Part shown: piece by piece, positions 11,846 to 23,894 of the stretch
Numbering within the stretch: the first letter of the stretch is position 1
Layout of the letters: the number at the start of each line of letters is the position of its first letter
DNA from: Balanoglossus misakiensis
Taxonomy: Eukaryota; Hemichordata
Direction of reading: 5' to 3'
Length of the DNA: 64,000 nucleotides
Assembly (NCBI GenBank): GCA_040954595.2
Contig: CM082597.2
Location: 3,534,001-3,598,000 of the forward strand
The notes under the pieces: model-generated
What the model saw: only the letters and a program-made list of their open reading frames with translations
What the model was told of the DNA's origin: nothing
Database searches by the model: none
Position numbers and translations under genes: made by a program

Positions 11846-13612
11846 TTCATTTTATTTACTGATCCCTTAATGGCCTTGGATGTTCCCTTTGTTGTCTTTT
11901 TCAGATCAACGTACTTAGATGGGTCGTTGCCTGTTAGGAAAATGCTGACAGCTTCATCGGTTATGGCACTGAGTCTTTCTTCCGGGGACAGCGCTGCCCT
12001 CGGTGTCAGACTCGGAAGCTGGGCGGGTTCCTTCTCCACGTTCTTGTCGAGGTTGGCCACCGTTTGCCCGACCAGCGACAGGAACCCCACCTCGTTGCTG
12101 TGCTGCAGCAGCTCAGCCCCCGTGCCCATGCACGCCTTGACCTCGCTCAGCGACTCCAGCGTGGACCGGCCGAGGCTCTGGAGGTGAGCTCTGTCGGAGT
12201 TGCGATTCCTGTGGACATCCCCCAGCATCTCCTCCCTCTCTGCTTCAAGATACTTCATGGCGTTCGCCAATCCGTCCAACAGCTCCTGGAAGCCCCCCTT
12301 TATGGTGTCCTCTCTCTTTCTGTACCACTCTTCCGAGGCTTTCTCCTTCCTTGTGATCTCGCTGCTGAGGCCTTCCAGAGCGCACGCCCTCTTCCTGGCC
12401 TCCTCCAGTTTCCGCAGAAGCTGGCCTTGCTTTTTCGCCATCACGTCCTTCAGCGTCTTCTGCTTGTGGTCAGGCTTCCTGTGCTGGTACAGGATGCACA
12501 GATCGCAGATTGGAACCTCACATGTAATGCAGTAGGAGGCGTATTCTCGCCCTTTGTGCTTCGAACAAACGTTTGGACGGTAGACCTCAGCCTGCAGAAG
12601 AGCGCTCTGCTGGTACTCCTCCATGGACATCAACTTGTGGTTCTTGGTCGCCGGGATGTTCCTGTGCGTCTTGCCGCACTGCACGCACATGACGATGCCG
12701 CAGTCGACGCAGAACCTGCACGATTTCGCCTTTGTGCAAACGCAGCACAGGACATCCGATGTCGTTTGGCTCGTTTCAGCCGGCACGGTCGCTGTGCTGG
12801 CGCCCTCCTGGAACACCCGGTCCATCAACACGTCAAGGAAAGAGCAGTCCAGCAGAGAGACAGCGCCCTCTGCGGGCAGCTCGTGCTCAACACCGCACGT
12901 CGGGCAGGGGAGATGTCCGTCAGCCGACAGGAGCTCGACACAGTCGAGACAGAAGAAGTGAAAGCAGGGCAACAGCTTGGCGTGCTTGAAAGGCTTGCTA
13001 CAAATTGAACACACCGTGGTGGCTCGCCCCAGAACGCCAACACTGCTTGGGGGCTTTGGGCTGTAGTGATAAACAGAATACCAGGGTAAAGACCAACTTC
13101 AGTTCGACACACAAGAGCAAAGACGTAATTGAAGGAGAATAATTGCCTTATCATTAATTTATTAATTTGTTTAGTCTTCCATGTAAGCTTATGTGTCTTG
13201 TAGACACTCATAAAATACTAACCATTTTCCGATATTGTATTTTTTACCTGAAGTTTATTAATTTTACCATATGCATCTTTATTTGATTCCACTCTATGCA
13301 CGTCAGGTAAACCGATGACATTTTTAAACATTACCAACCGGACTTTTGTCTCAGATTATTTTAATTATTCATTAGAACTTACTGTTCCTCACTCGCATGT
13401 CTCATTTTCATGTACACATGTTGAACTGGCTTATTGACTACTTCTTCATTCAACTCGCAGTAAATGGGCTCCGATTGGGGTGCGGGGTAGACTGGCTCCA
13501 TTTTGGGGGCCAGGCCGGATGTCTCCTCTGGCTGGGGTGTGAAATCGCTGCTCCCGTGTTTTTCGGTTGCCTGGTAAGTCTGTGGTCGGGTCGTCGACTG
13601 CTCACAACCCAT
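11842..13612 (-). CDS. TRIM-like gene 1: MGC-acylation/tyrosine-motif exon + RING/B-box/coiled coil
   Basis: Two coding exons on the minus strand: 13612-13383 and 13060-11842; 1449 nt, 482 aa. The first ends CA/gtaagt and the second begins after ttatcactacag, giving an in-frame phase-2 join. Exon 1 starts MGCEQS, a dual-acylation signature, and holds Tyr13, Tyr42, Tyr51 (IYCEL, YxxL) and Tyr67 (YMKM, a YxxM PI3-kinase-type docking motif). Exon 2 encodes a C3HC4 RING at about 94-132 (CSIC, CFHFFC, CPTC), B-box 1 near 182-225, B-box 2 near 242-282 (CxxH...CxxC...CxxC), a coiled coil to about 380, and a lysine-rich tail. There is no SPRY, NHL, filamin or PHD domain. The RING implies E3 ubiquitin ligase activity. 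The start is chosen by the MGC motif; an acceptor 18 nt upstream (13633-13631) implies a noncoding 5' exon. AATAAA motifs overlap and follow the stop. Confidence 0.85.
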
Positions 13613-16600
13613 TCCTGACCCCTCACAAACCTGCGAGAATGACGACGGTATTATAACATTTATCTGATGGAATTATTAAAGTGTCTGATCAAAAACCCAA
13701 GGAATTCTTGTTCTTCGTATTGGTCACGTCAAGGTATAAAACATCCAGACATCATTCACATTTTGTCGTTCCGGAAACAAAAAATAAAATTATCTTTTTT
13801 GATATCATCACCTTATCAGTCAACGGGAAATCAAATGCAACCATACATGTACTTGAAAGTCTTATTTCCGGTTGTTATATGTGTGTCAATGTGCAACCTT
13901 TGATCTTGTTATCTCTTATCAATTGTAAGATTAAAGCCTAAATTTGATCTGACTCCGACTGTAATAAAGGAGATTGGTAATCATGGCCTGCATATGGAGC
14001 AGCCTATCTCTTAGTGCCTGTCAGGGTGCAGTGCGTGAACGTGTGTGTTGAGAAGTGAAATTTGGCCATGAGGGTGACCTGCAAAGCTACTTATATAAGC
14101 AATGATGTGTTCCTAGTTGGCATGCTTATATCTTTACAATGGCTTAGGACCTCACACGATTAAATCGATCGATTCCAAAGGTTATCAAGTGTTTTGCACC
14201 GACTATTGTTACGGCTGGCCACGCGGTCAAAGGTGATGACTTTTCTGCTGCTTGTTTGCCCACTTGGGCCCATCAGTTACCAACACATCACCTTACATAA
14301 TTGCGCGCGAGAGCATTGTTTCAAAGCAGAATAGTGACAGTATTAAACCGTGTTGGGGTCGGCGAATGTTTGAGTGATTTACCTCGGGGGAAATTTATGT
14401 CTGTAGGAGTCTATCGATTTCAAAATACCGGCATTCCTTCATCGTTGCCTTAGAGACAGTAAAACAACACAAGACATCAACCAATATCTGGCTCCAGCAA
14501 TGGCTCATGGCAGGCGTTGCTACCGACAAAAAGGCCATGCTTGTTGACAGAACACTTTATGAAACCTCTGCTTACAAAGGTGCTATTGTTGCGTTCTCAG
14601 CTTTAAACGGTGTCGTGTTTGTTTCCTTGGAGAAATATAATCAGTGTAATAAGAAACGATTTCGCGTGATCTGAAGTAGTAATCAAATTTATAGTTTACA
14701 ATGCTCAGCACACACAAGGCAAATCGATTCAAGCTTGCAGCTGAACATATAGGATTTTGATGACATGTTAGATGTGCAGCACCTTTGGTGAACGCGTTCT
14801 TCTGTAAGCAAGCGAAGAAATACAAAAACTACTAAAGTATAATCAAAACGACATTTGGAGATAAATAATACTCAGCCACCCTGCAATGAACCATATCAAA
14901 ACATTCTTTTGACGCAATTTGGTTGCAGGCTGCTATGCCGGGGTGTGAAGGTACGCTATCAGCAAATGTAAACATTTCATTGTCGTTTAGTTTAGCTGCA
15001 AAAATCGTATTGCATATTTGAACGTCGAATATTTCTACATATTGTTATAAAAGCAGGTGCAGACTTTTTTGTTTTCAACCGTAAAATCATTTGAAACATT
15101 GTCAAGTCACACTGACGCAAATTGGGGACAGTATTGATGGTCATCGTCCCGTGTAGAAGATGACGCAGGTTTATGCCGTACGTCTATACCTTATATGACA
15201 ACCGCAAAATCACCAAAACCTTTCAGGCCCATAGTTCTCATCTTCATAACACCTACCGTTTCCTTTGTATGGCGGAAAAAGCCAGGGTCACTTTGAAATT
15301 GTAACAGCTGATGAAGCCTGTTGGAAATTGAGGGTTGGTGAAGGTTTTTGAAGTTACAAAATGCGAGTCGAGTTCGCAGCAACCTCTCAGGACGGTCACG
15401 TGATTGATATAGAGTCAACCGAGTTGCAGGTTGCCCTGTGACGACATGCTGATCATTCATATTGCAATAACGGTATTGTCTATAAGAATATTCACAATAC
15501 TTAGCTTTTCTTTCCCGGGATAAATCTAACAAAGTTTATTTCATTCATGTTAACATCCTGTTGTCGTGATGGCAACAAATTCTTGCTGAATTTCTGACTC
15601 GAAATATTTGCCACTTTGCAGACGTCATTGAGCAGGACTTTGCCCTGGTTGTGATAACTAAAGTGCGTGGCAAATATTTTATGTAAACAGAAGCACAATG
15701 TAAAAATAGGCACACATTTCACAAATGTCAACACGCCCTCAATCATTCATTGATAGCATGAGAACACGCGCCAGAATAATATTGTTACACTTTGCCACTG
15801 TGGGATATTGTAACTGTTCACTATGATTGTCATCGCTTCTTTCCCACGGTGTACTGGAAACATCCACAGAGAGAGAGACGCCACGAATAAATTACATTTG
15901 TCATGCTGATGCATACGTCGTATTCGACATGCTGACTGCAGCCTGGCAGTGCCCAAATGTCTATGGCTTTTTTAATGATACGCCTGGTCCTCTATCCTAT
16001 TCCCACCACTGGTCAAGCATGGACCACCGTTTGAGTTCATATTAATGTTATAGTCACCTGTCCAAGATCACGTGGTCAGAGAACAACTACAGCAAGATGA
16101 CCGCTTCCAAAATATCTGCATTTATTGGCAAACCAATACCACCACCACCACCAAAACCACAAAAAAACACCACCCACGCCGCCACCACCACAAAAAAAAC
16201 ACCACCCACGCCGCCACCATCACCAAGACAACAAACACCACCACCCACGTCACCGCCACCATCAAAACCACCAACGCCGCTACCCATGCTACCGTCACCA
16301 CAACCACCATCGCCATCATCATCATCATGGAACAAAAGTAACAGCTTCTGGCATGTTAAACACTTTCACCCCAAGTTGCCTGAGTAGAGAACCAACTTTG
16401 CCATATAAAACAATAGATACATTACATTAAAGACAAATCATAGTGGTGAAATAGTTAATATTTAAGACCCCTCGCTATATGTTGATTGCACACACAATAC
16501 ATCAGTGTACTGTATATCATGGCGCAAAATGTCCTAAAGTGGTGAGATGGGGGGGGGGGGTCAGGTTTTACAATGTCGGACAAGGGGGAGGGTCACATTT

Positions 16601-16689
16601 TAGAGTCCAGGTAAACGCTGAATTACCCTGGCCCACCCTCCTGCAAATACTGAAGGATCCCTTGACAAATGACATATTGCATTAATTAG
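13613..16689. other. Intergenic region upstream of TRIM-like gene 1 and of the tectonin gene
   Basis: Bases 13613-13630 are probably the end of a 5' UTR following an acceptor at 13633-13631. The rest contains the CCA-rich tract and a G-run near 16550; no supported coding exon. Confidence 0.55.
16130..16330 (+). repeat. CCA/CAC-rich simple sequence
   Basis: Imperfect CCACCA and CACCACCCACGCCG units read open in several frames on both strands as Pro, Thr or His runs, typical of simple sequence rather than a gene. Confidence 0.75.
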
Positions 16690-16958
16690 GTAGGTCTGTT
16701 TTCTGTTCAGCAGCTGTGGATACGAATTGTCTGAATGTTTGGCATACAGCTGTAAGCTAATTTCTGTAAAAAGTTTTAATTGAAATGTACTATTGTCATA
16801 CTGAGAAAATTAAATAAAACTAATGAGTGTCAGCTTGGATTTATCGTCATTAGCGCAGTGATGAAACAGTAACATGTTAATTAATTTGGTTTGAGCCCCG
16901 GGCAATGTATGAATTGAAATTAAATGGAAAATGCCGAGAATGTGGAACATCTTGTACA

Positions 16959-16966
16959 ATAAATAT
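16959..16966 (+). promoter_or_regulatory. TATA-like box before the alternative signal exon
   Basis: ATAAATAT, 56 bases upstream of the ATG at 17015. The same octamer stands 57 bases upstream of the paralogous ATG at 17650, so it has been kept in both copies of the duplicated promoter. Confidence 0.45.
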
Positions 16967-17014
16967 CTGGCAACATAGCTGTGTCGTTATTCTGGCAGAG
17001 CGATGTGTGTCAAG

Positions 17015-17053
17015 ATGCGGCTTTTCATTCTGTGCATTGTCTGCATCTTTCAG
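17015..17053 (+). CDS. Alternative first (signal-peptide) exon of the tectonin/WxxW gene
   Basis: ATG followed by 13 codons (MRLFILCIVCIFQ) ending CAG/gtatag, the same length, phase and donor as the first exon at 17650-17688 (MKVLILCLVCILQ). The preceding bases are also duplicated (shared tctggcagagcga and tgtcaagatg). It could splice to the exon at 18185 as an alternative promoter exon, or be an unused duplicate; the reading frame is intact. Confidence 0.6.
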
Positions 17054-17592
17054 GTATAGTAGATATATCTGCTGTTTTGGTAGCAGACACATTTGGCTCT
17101 GTTCGGCTGCTAGGCGACGCCCCACTTAAAAATCGCTATGTATAATACGTGTATGCACATTTGCAGATGTGCTAGCCTAGTAACTTTAACATATTCAGGA
17201 AGAAATAATTTGCTACACTTGTACATACATACATACCGGTACATACATACCTGAATTCAACTTTTGGACGTTGAGTGATAAAAACTGTATTTCTGCATAA
17301 AACTGTGGCAAAGGTTGTTAAAGAAATATGCCATCAATTAGACAGCCTGTTTTCTGTTCCGCATTGTCGATAACAGGTGTTTGAATGTTTGTCATAAAGA
17401 TACATGTATATGCAAGATATATTCAAAGGTTTAATTGAAACTATTGTGAGAAAAGGCATCAGCTTGGATCTATAGTCAATAGGACTGTGATGAGGGACCA
17501 ATGTGTAGGGGGATGACAGCCCTTGTCTGCAAAGCGAAGGATGATTCGCAACTAATTTGAAAAGGACAAATATTTACGCAACACTGAGTTCG

Positions 17593-17600
17593 ATAAATAT
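17593..17600 (+). promoter_or_regulatory. TATA-like box before the main signal exon of the tectonin/WxxW gene
   Basis: ATAAATAT, 57 bases before the ATG at 17650, followed by a conserved stretch shared with the upstream promoter copy (16959-16966). Confidence 0.45.
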
Positions 17601-17649
17601 CTGGTATCATAAGCTGTGGTGTTATTCTGGCAGAGCGACGCATGTCAAG

Positions 17650-20600
17650 ATGAAGGTACTGATTCTGTGCCTCGTCTGCATCTTGCAGGTATAGTAGACA
17701 GATCTTTTCGTTTTAGTAGGGCACGAATGTGCAGCCAGTGCTGGAGTATTTCATTTAATGCACTGTGAATACAACGAAAACGGTTTGAGTTGCACAGAAT
17801 TAATGTGTACCGACCATCACTTTTTTATCAACTCAGTAAAAGAAACTTTTAGCATGCTTTCCCCATTCATGGTTGAACATGAAACGCTACTTCTGGTCTA
17901 CACTGAAATGAATGCATTGCCCAGAACAAAACACAACTCAGTTTCTTCCCTAATGTCAACGCATGTCTTTGTTAAACTTGCAACAATTTACACAATGGCT
18001 GTTTCTTATCAACTGAAACTGGCTACAAAGTATACAGTCACTTTCTGTTTTATCAACTGTACTGATAAAAAACAGTGGTCAATACATCCCTTCTGTACAA
18101 CTCAGTCCGTTTTCATTGTGATAGTAAAATTCGCAGCTGAATACGTCATATTCTACTCTACGTTTCTCTCTTCTTTTTTCACAGAGCGTTCACGGTTCTC
18201 GCTATAAGCGTGACTACGACGGTAAGTTTTAACATAGACAAAGAATGGGCGATGTTGTGCCCTTGAGCAAGGCACTTTAATTCTCATTGCTTACCCCTTA
18301 CCCAGGAGCGATGGGTACCTCATCCTGTTATTGGGCAAATCGCCTGTTGGATGATGGTAACATAAAAAAAAAAAAATGAAAAATAAAAATAACATTAAAA
18401 TATTTACATCTATCAGAGATGACCATATGTCATCAGATTAGGTTGCAATGTTCAAAATCAAGTGCCAGCTCTGTTTATATATGTACCGGTATAGGCCTAC
18501 GAATCTAATTTTGAATGAAAATTATATACATGTACATTGTATACGGGGTAGATCTACCGAATCAAATTTAGACTGATAATTCAAGGTTCTTTATAAATTT
18601 TACCGACTAAGTTGTAATAAAAAGAATACACTTGAAATTTCCCTGTTAATATTTTTTTTTAATTTTCTTGTTTTATGATTCTCTTTACTTGATGATGATG
18701 ATAATCACTAGGTGCCTCTTTGATTGGTGTCAATGAAGACAAGTCACTGGTGACGCGTTCTATGGGTTTTGGTGGCCAATGGAATGTGGTCCCAAACAGC
18801 TGTTGTGTTACTCGAATCGCCGTTATGAATGACGGCACTCTACTTGGCGTTGGCGAAGATGGTTCCCTGTACACTAAACCGAAACCAAACGTGGGCCAGT
18901 GGACCGCTGTGGACAACAGCTGCTGCGTTGAGGACGTCAGCGTTATGCCAGATGGTACAATTATTGGCGCCAGTAACAAGAGATTGGTGTACCGATCTGA
19001 CCTGAATAGTGAGTGGGTTGTAGCTAAGAAGAGTATGGGCATTGTCCGAGTGGATGCTTTCAACGATGGTAGGATTGTGGGCGTTACAGCAATGGGGGCT
19101 CTGAAGGTTCGAGATGGTATCGACGGACGGTGGAAGCTGTTGAAGAGTAGACAGTTTAAGGCGGACGACATTGCCATACAGCCAGATGGTGTTATTCTTG
19201 GTATAAGGAAGAGAGCCTGTGGAGTCCACGTTCGCAGTGACGCTGGGAAGTGGAGTTCAGAATTGACGGAAAGCAGATGTGTGATATCGATAGCTGCTCC
19301 GGGAATCACCGGTAAGGCAAATACTTCCAGGAGATTTATTCAAGCAAGTATTGCAAAGACTTCAGATGTCGATGGCACGATGCTAATCTGTGTAAAACTG
19401 TAGAATCTGAGCAAATATTTGTTAAATAGTTTGTGTTATTTTTTTTAATTTAATGCAGCAAATTTGGAAGAGCCACAGGTAACGGAAGCTCCACCACCAC
19501 CACCACCAGAAACAACAGCGGCTCCACCCAAACGAACGACAGGTATGATAACATGGTGGCTTGAGCTGCATAGAACAAAATGTACCAACCCTCGATTTTA
19601 TTTATCACCACGTGATAAAAAAATATTTTTCACATTCAAGGTGCAAACAAAATGCTAAATGAGGTCGAGACCGCAACCATTGCTTAAGTATTGAGAATAT
19701 ATCACGCGATACAAAACACAACAAAATTTCATGACTCATGTCAACACATGACATACATACATACATACATACATACATACATACATACATACATACATAC
19801 ATACATACATACATTTCGTGTTTCACAGAAAATAACATGTTTTTAATATATTTAGAGCGCCCTGTACCCGAAAAAGAATGCCAAGGAACACTTACACGCT
19901 TTTTCGACCGAGATGATCCTAGTGGTACTGCAGATGGAGAAACACTGGACTTTTTAAGAAGAGAATATCCAGGCCAAATATGCTCAAATCCATCAGCTGT
20001 ATATGCCGAGACATTAGGTGGGATACCAGCAGAGGAAACTGGAGAGATATTTTCGAAGTATGACACGGAGAGTGGATTTCTCTGCCGGAAAAGTGAACAA
20101 CCTGATGGTCAATGCTTGGATTACAGAGTTCGGTTTTGTTGCCCAAGTAAGGAAAGGTTAATTACTCATATATAGAGCATACCTTAATTCAACTTTTAGA
20201 ATTTTACTTTTGTATTTCACAGATAATAACACATTTTAAACATATTTAGGGCGCCTTGTACCCCAAGAAGACTGCCAAGGAACACTTACACGCTTTTTCG
20301 ACCGGGACGATCCTAGCGGTACTGCAGATGGAGAAACACTGGACTATTTAAGAAGAGAATATCCAGGACAAATATGCTCAAACCCATCAGCTATATATGC
20401 CGAGACATTAGGTGGGATACCAGCAGAGGAAACTGGAGAGATATTTTCGAAGTATGACACGGAGAGTGGATTTCTCTGTCTGAAAAGGGAACAGCCTGAT
20501 GGTCAATGCTTGGATTACAGAGTTCAGTTTTGTTGCCCAGGTAAGGAAAGATATACTAAATCCTTGTATGTCATTTGTCATACTTTCAATTGAAAATTGC

Positions 20601-21582
20601 AGTATATTATATATTGTTGCTATTGTCTTCTATTAGGTGCAGTCAGAACAAAGACAATATTTGCACAGGCTACCACTTTTATGCAAGCCATTTTACCTTG
20701 CATGCATGCATACATGCATACATACATACATACATACATACAGAGCATATCTGAATTAAACGTGTAGAATTTTACTTTCGTGTCTCACAGATAAAACATT
20801 TTAAATATATTTAGAGCGCCCTGTACCCGAAAAAGAATGCCAAGGAACACTTACACGCTTTTTCGACCGGGACAATCCTAGTGGAACTGCAGATTCAGAA
20901 ACACTGGACAATTTAAGAAGAGAATATCCAGGCCAAATATGCTCTAACCCATCAGCCATATATGCCGAGACATTAGGTGGGATACCAGCAGAGGAAACTG
21001 GAGAGATATTTTCGAAGTATGACACGGAAAGTGGATTTCTCTGTCTGAGAAGGGAACAGCCTGATGGTCAATGCTTGGATTACCAAGTTCAGTTTTGTTG
21101 CCCAAGTAAGGAAAATTTAATTACTCAATCCTCAAATTCTATTCCTATCATTTTTCTAGTGAAAGTGTGAGAATATGTCTGCGCATGTACTGTTTGTTCA
21201 TAGCATATGCTGTTTGGAGTAGAACAATTAAGAAATTGCATAGATTGAAAATACTGGAACTACAGCCCAAAGTCACAGCTAATATTGTACCATTAACATT
21301 ATCTGCCTTTTAGCTGCCACCTGCCGGAGTTGGACAAGATGGTATGACCGAGATGACCCTTCCCATACCGCTGACAATGAAGGCCTCAGTGAACTTCGCA
21401 GAGAAAATCCAAACCAGATCTGCGCGAATCCGGTTGATCTTGAAGTCCGCATAAAGAACACCCGGGAAATGGTCACACCAAATGATGGCGTTTTCCGTCA
21501 CTTCGACACAACTGCTGGCTTTGTCTGTCTCAACATAGACCAAGTATGCAAAGATTACGAAGTCCGTTTTTGCTGTCCATGA
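17650..21582 (+). CDS. Secreted tectonin-repeat protein with four mucin-type WxxW domains
   Basis: Eight plus-strand exons: 17650-17688, 18185-18221, 18712-19311, 19459-19542, 19856-20146, 20250-20540, 20815-21105, 21314-21582; 1902 nt, 633 aa, all GT-AG. Residues 1-17 are a signal peptide (MKVLILCLVCILQSVHG), followed by SRYKR, a possible furin site. Residues 26-225 are tectonin/beta-propeller-like repeats (recurring DGxxxGV, LYTKP, GQWTAV, NSCCV units), a fold used by some carbohydrate-binding lectins. Residues 226-253 are a proline/threonine linker. Residues 254-633 are four WxxW domains (Mucin2_WxxW type), recognised from FDRDDPS, ETLDxLRRE, QIC, GFLC, LDYxVxFCCP; only the fourth keeps SWTRW, the first three read TLTRF. 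Likely an extracellular or mucus-associated protein; ligand unknown. A possible AATAAA is at 22314-22319, far downstream. Confidence 0.88.
17772..18120. mobile_element. About 350-bp inverted-repeat element in intron 1 of the tectonin gene
   Basis: Left end gaaaacggtttgagttgcac and right end, inverted, gaaaacggactgagttgtac, followed inward by matching gaccactttttatcaac segments. Short relics of the same end occur at 26488-26540, 27738-27784 and about 29209. The apparent 149-codon reading frame across it is not a gene. Confidence 0.6.
19750..19814 (+). repeat. (ACAT)n microsatellite
   Basis: Sixteen or so tandem tetramers in the intron before the first WxxW exon. Confidence 0.95.
19856..21105 (+). 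repeat. Three near-identical tandem WxxW exons
   Basis: Exons 19856-20146, 20250-20540 and 20815-21105 are each exactly 291 nt with the same phase and differ at few codons. Intronic sequence just before each exon (ttttactttcgtgtttcacag...catatttag type) is also shared, so the duplicated unit was exon plus flanking intron. The fourth WxxW exon (21314-21582) is clearly older. Confidence 0.85.
20698..20742 (+). repeat. (CATA)n microsatellite
   Basis: Imperfect CATG/CATA tetramers in the intron before the third WxxW exon. Confidence 0.9.
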
Positions 21583-21714
21583 TAATCGAATGTGGACCGT
21601 CCTACGTGGACTGTATTATGGGAATATTTTGGCGCGGTTTTATTTGGTGGAGGAATTTTAATTTTAAAGTGGAACGTTGTGATCCGTTTTTGAGCCAATT
21701 CGGCGAAATGCGAT

Positions 21715-22775
21715 TAAAAAGTACTATGAAAAACGTTGGTTTCATTCACTTTCACTTACGCATAACAGAGCTACAGCCAGCCAAAAACTGCGCGAACCCG
21801 GAAGTGAGTGACGTCAGCAACTGTTGTCCGCTGCCGACGCGTTGGAGCGAGCCTATGCTTATACACGCCTGCACTCACGCGACCGACGACGTTAGCATGG
21901 CAACATATTCTCGGGTAGTAGGCTACAATTTTGAACCAGAGATTCCCTTCTACGACCAAGCGACTGAATTTTACAGAGGACAAAAGTTCATGCAGTTCTG
22001 ATCTCCGATGTGTCCCGTTTGTCAAGGCTTACACTTGGTGTGGTTTCAGTGAAACCATAGACACTCCATGGGTGAAACTCCCTTGTTGTCTCTCCCTCGT
22101 TGTCACCTTTTCGAACCACTTTTCTTACAAAAATACTTTGTCACCTTTTATGGAGTTGAAGAGAACGAAGGTGCATCGTCCTGCTCTCCAGGTGTAGTAC
22201 GTCCGTAGTATAATGGAAGCCAATACCATAGTTATTCTATGCATGTTTCGTCTCTTGAAATGTATTAAAACTGCCCTTTTTAGTTGCTTTCATTTGATAA
22301 CTATGCGATCGTCAATAAATGGAAATTAAACTCAAATACGTGTACCAAAAAACGTGCAGGAAGGATTTAAAACGGTACGTTTATTATTATCAGCGGCAGT
22401 TAGAACAACTTTGTATAGGCCTTACGGTTTGTTCATAAACGTCGACATGCATGGCATCTTGGACATTGCAGGGTCTATGTCTGCACGCATCGACAAATAC
22501 AATACACGTAGAGCATTGCCTTTGAAAGAAACTTATCCCCGTCGATTTTCCGAATATGTTTTTAAAGTCATGAACTTGACATTTTGCCATGTCAGATCCG
22601 CGCAAAATGTGTCTGTTTATTGGAAATGACACGTCGAACGTGTAAGAGCCCTGCGCGTCGACTGCAACGCAAGTTGCTGACGTCACTGTAGTATTTTCAA
22701 CTCGCGTCTTCTGCTTGCGCAGGAAGTGAAAGTGAATTAACCCATCGGAACGTTGCCGTTTTTGACACCCGGTTT
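21715..22775. repeat. About 1-kb region bounded by diverged inverted repeats
   Basis: Left arm near 21735-21845 and right arm near 22660-22770 match in inverted orientation (attcactttcactt; gtgacgtcagcaact; gacgcg). The interior has no supported gene. Possibly a foldback element downstream of the tectonin gene. Confidence 0.4.
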
Positions 22776-23519
22776 GGACTTTGAAGCCCAAAATTGTGGG
22801 TGTCGTTCCTCTTTAAGACTTCTGTAACCATCATGGTTAACTATCACGTAGGGACATGCAATAAAAATTTGCCTCTTTGAGACATACAATAATGTTTCCT
22901 TGTTGTGTGTTAACAGCCCCGGTCCAATTCATGTATGACTACTTCGTCACCTGTGTCAGAGAACTTGTTTCTTAAAGGTACACGGTCACCCGCATGTTAC
23001 ATTTCTCTGAAGTGAAAATTTCTTCAATGGCGTAAAATCAAAACGAATGGGTTATTTGGGGTGGTGCCTTACACATATCCATTTTCTGGTTTTGATTAAA
23101 GCAACCACAGAGTAGAACTTTATAGAAGCGTGTGGTTTGTGAGGTTTCCATCTATGAAACCTAAGAGTATAGTATTTGCTCCTCATTCGTGTTGCCACGT
23201 CAATAAACGAGGCCCTTGCAATTTCTGCCCCAAGTACTAAGTAAGACGCGTCGAGTGGTGTCGTATCTCACGTCGAAAAGTTGTTACCCTGGAGAGATCA
23301 CCGCGCCCTGGATGCGTGCCGAGTTAAATGTCTGAACTGAGATTGAACCTTGTAAATCAAAATTTTACACAACTTCAGCTGTAACGACACAACACTTATT
23401 TTGATGGGGTCAAATGCCATGCTAATGTTCGGGCATTAAGATTATACGGCCTGCCATCGGGCAATATCGTTTACTGAATGCGGTTTTTGAAGAAATTCAA
23501 CAGAGTGGCCAATAGATAA

Positions 23520-23625
23520 TTATCCAAACTCTACGCGACCCTCTGAGATCATGCATGGCTAGGCAGTTCATATGAGAGAGGCTAGCATTCTCATGTGACA
23601 CAGTACAAGTACATGTAAGACATAC
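23520..23625 (+). repeat. Partial copy of the cacgtgacac repeat family
   Basis: Shares ggctaggcagtt, cattctcatgtgacacag with 45572-45727; intergenic. Confidence 0.45.
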
Positions 23626-23894
23626 ATTGTTGCCAGTCTTTTGGTTATGTACAAGTCAATGGGGTACAGATGAGACAATTGATATAAATGTTATAGAGGT
23701 TAACTTTCAGGCTGTCATGGGCATTACAGCTATATCCTGCTTATCATTGGTTGGGGGTATATATGTACTGGTATATAGTTTGATGGACACACAAGAAACC
23801 CTCCCAATTTCACGGAATACGGTCACCGTTCTCATTCCCAGGCCCTGTGCCCCGTCTAGACCACGACGTGATTTATGGCAAGAATACAGGGAAC

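Larger units (their letters stand above)
16690..17695 (+). repeat. Tandem duplication of the promoter/first-exon region
   Basis: Two copies about 635 bases apart (roughly 16690-17060 and 17340-17695) share diverged blocks in the same order: gttttctgtt..., gaatgtttg(g/t)cata, a ttaattgaaa block, gtcagcttggat, the TATA-like octamer, the tctggcagagcga block and the 39-nt signal exon. The copies differ at many positions, so the duplication is not recent. Confidence 0.7.

Noticed and set aside
12064-13008. Long open frame antisense to TRIM-like gene 1
   Set aside because: Mirror of a GC-rich coding exon; the opposite strand has full RING/B-box motifs.
16097-16430. Proline- and histidine-rich reading frames
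   Set aside because: Open in several frames on both strands because the DNA is CCA simple sequence; no signal peptide or splice support.
17758-18207. 149-codon open frame in tectonin intron 1
   Set aside because: Covers an inverted-repeat element and runs through a clear splice acceptor; no domain.
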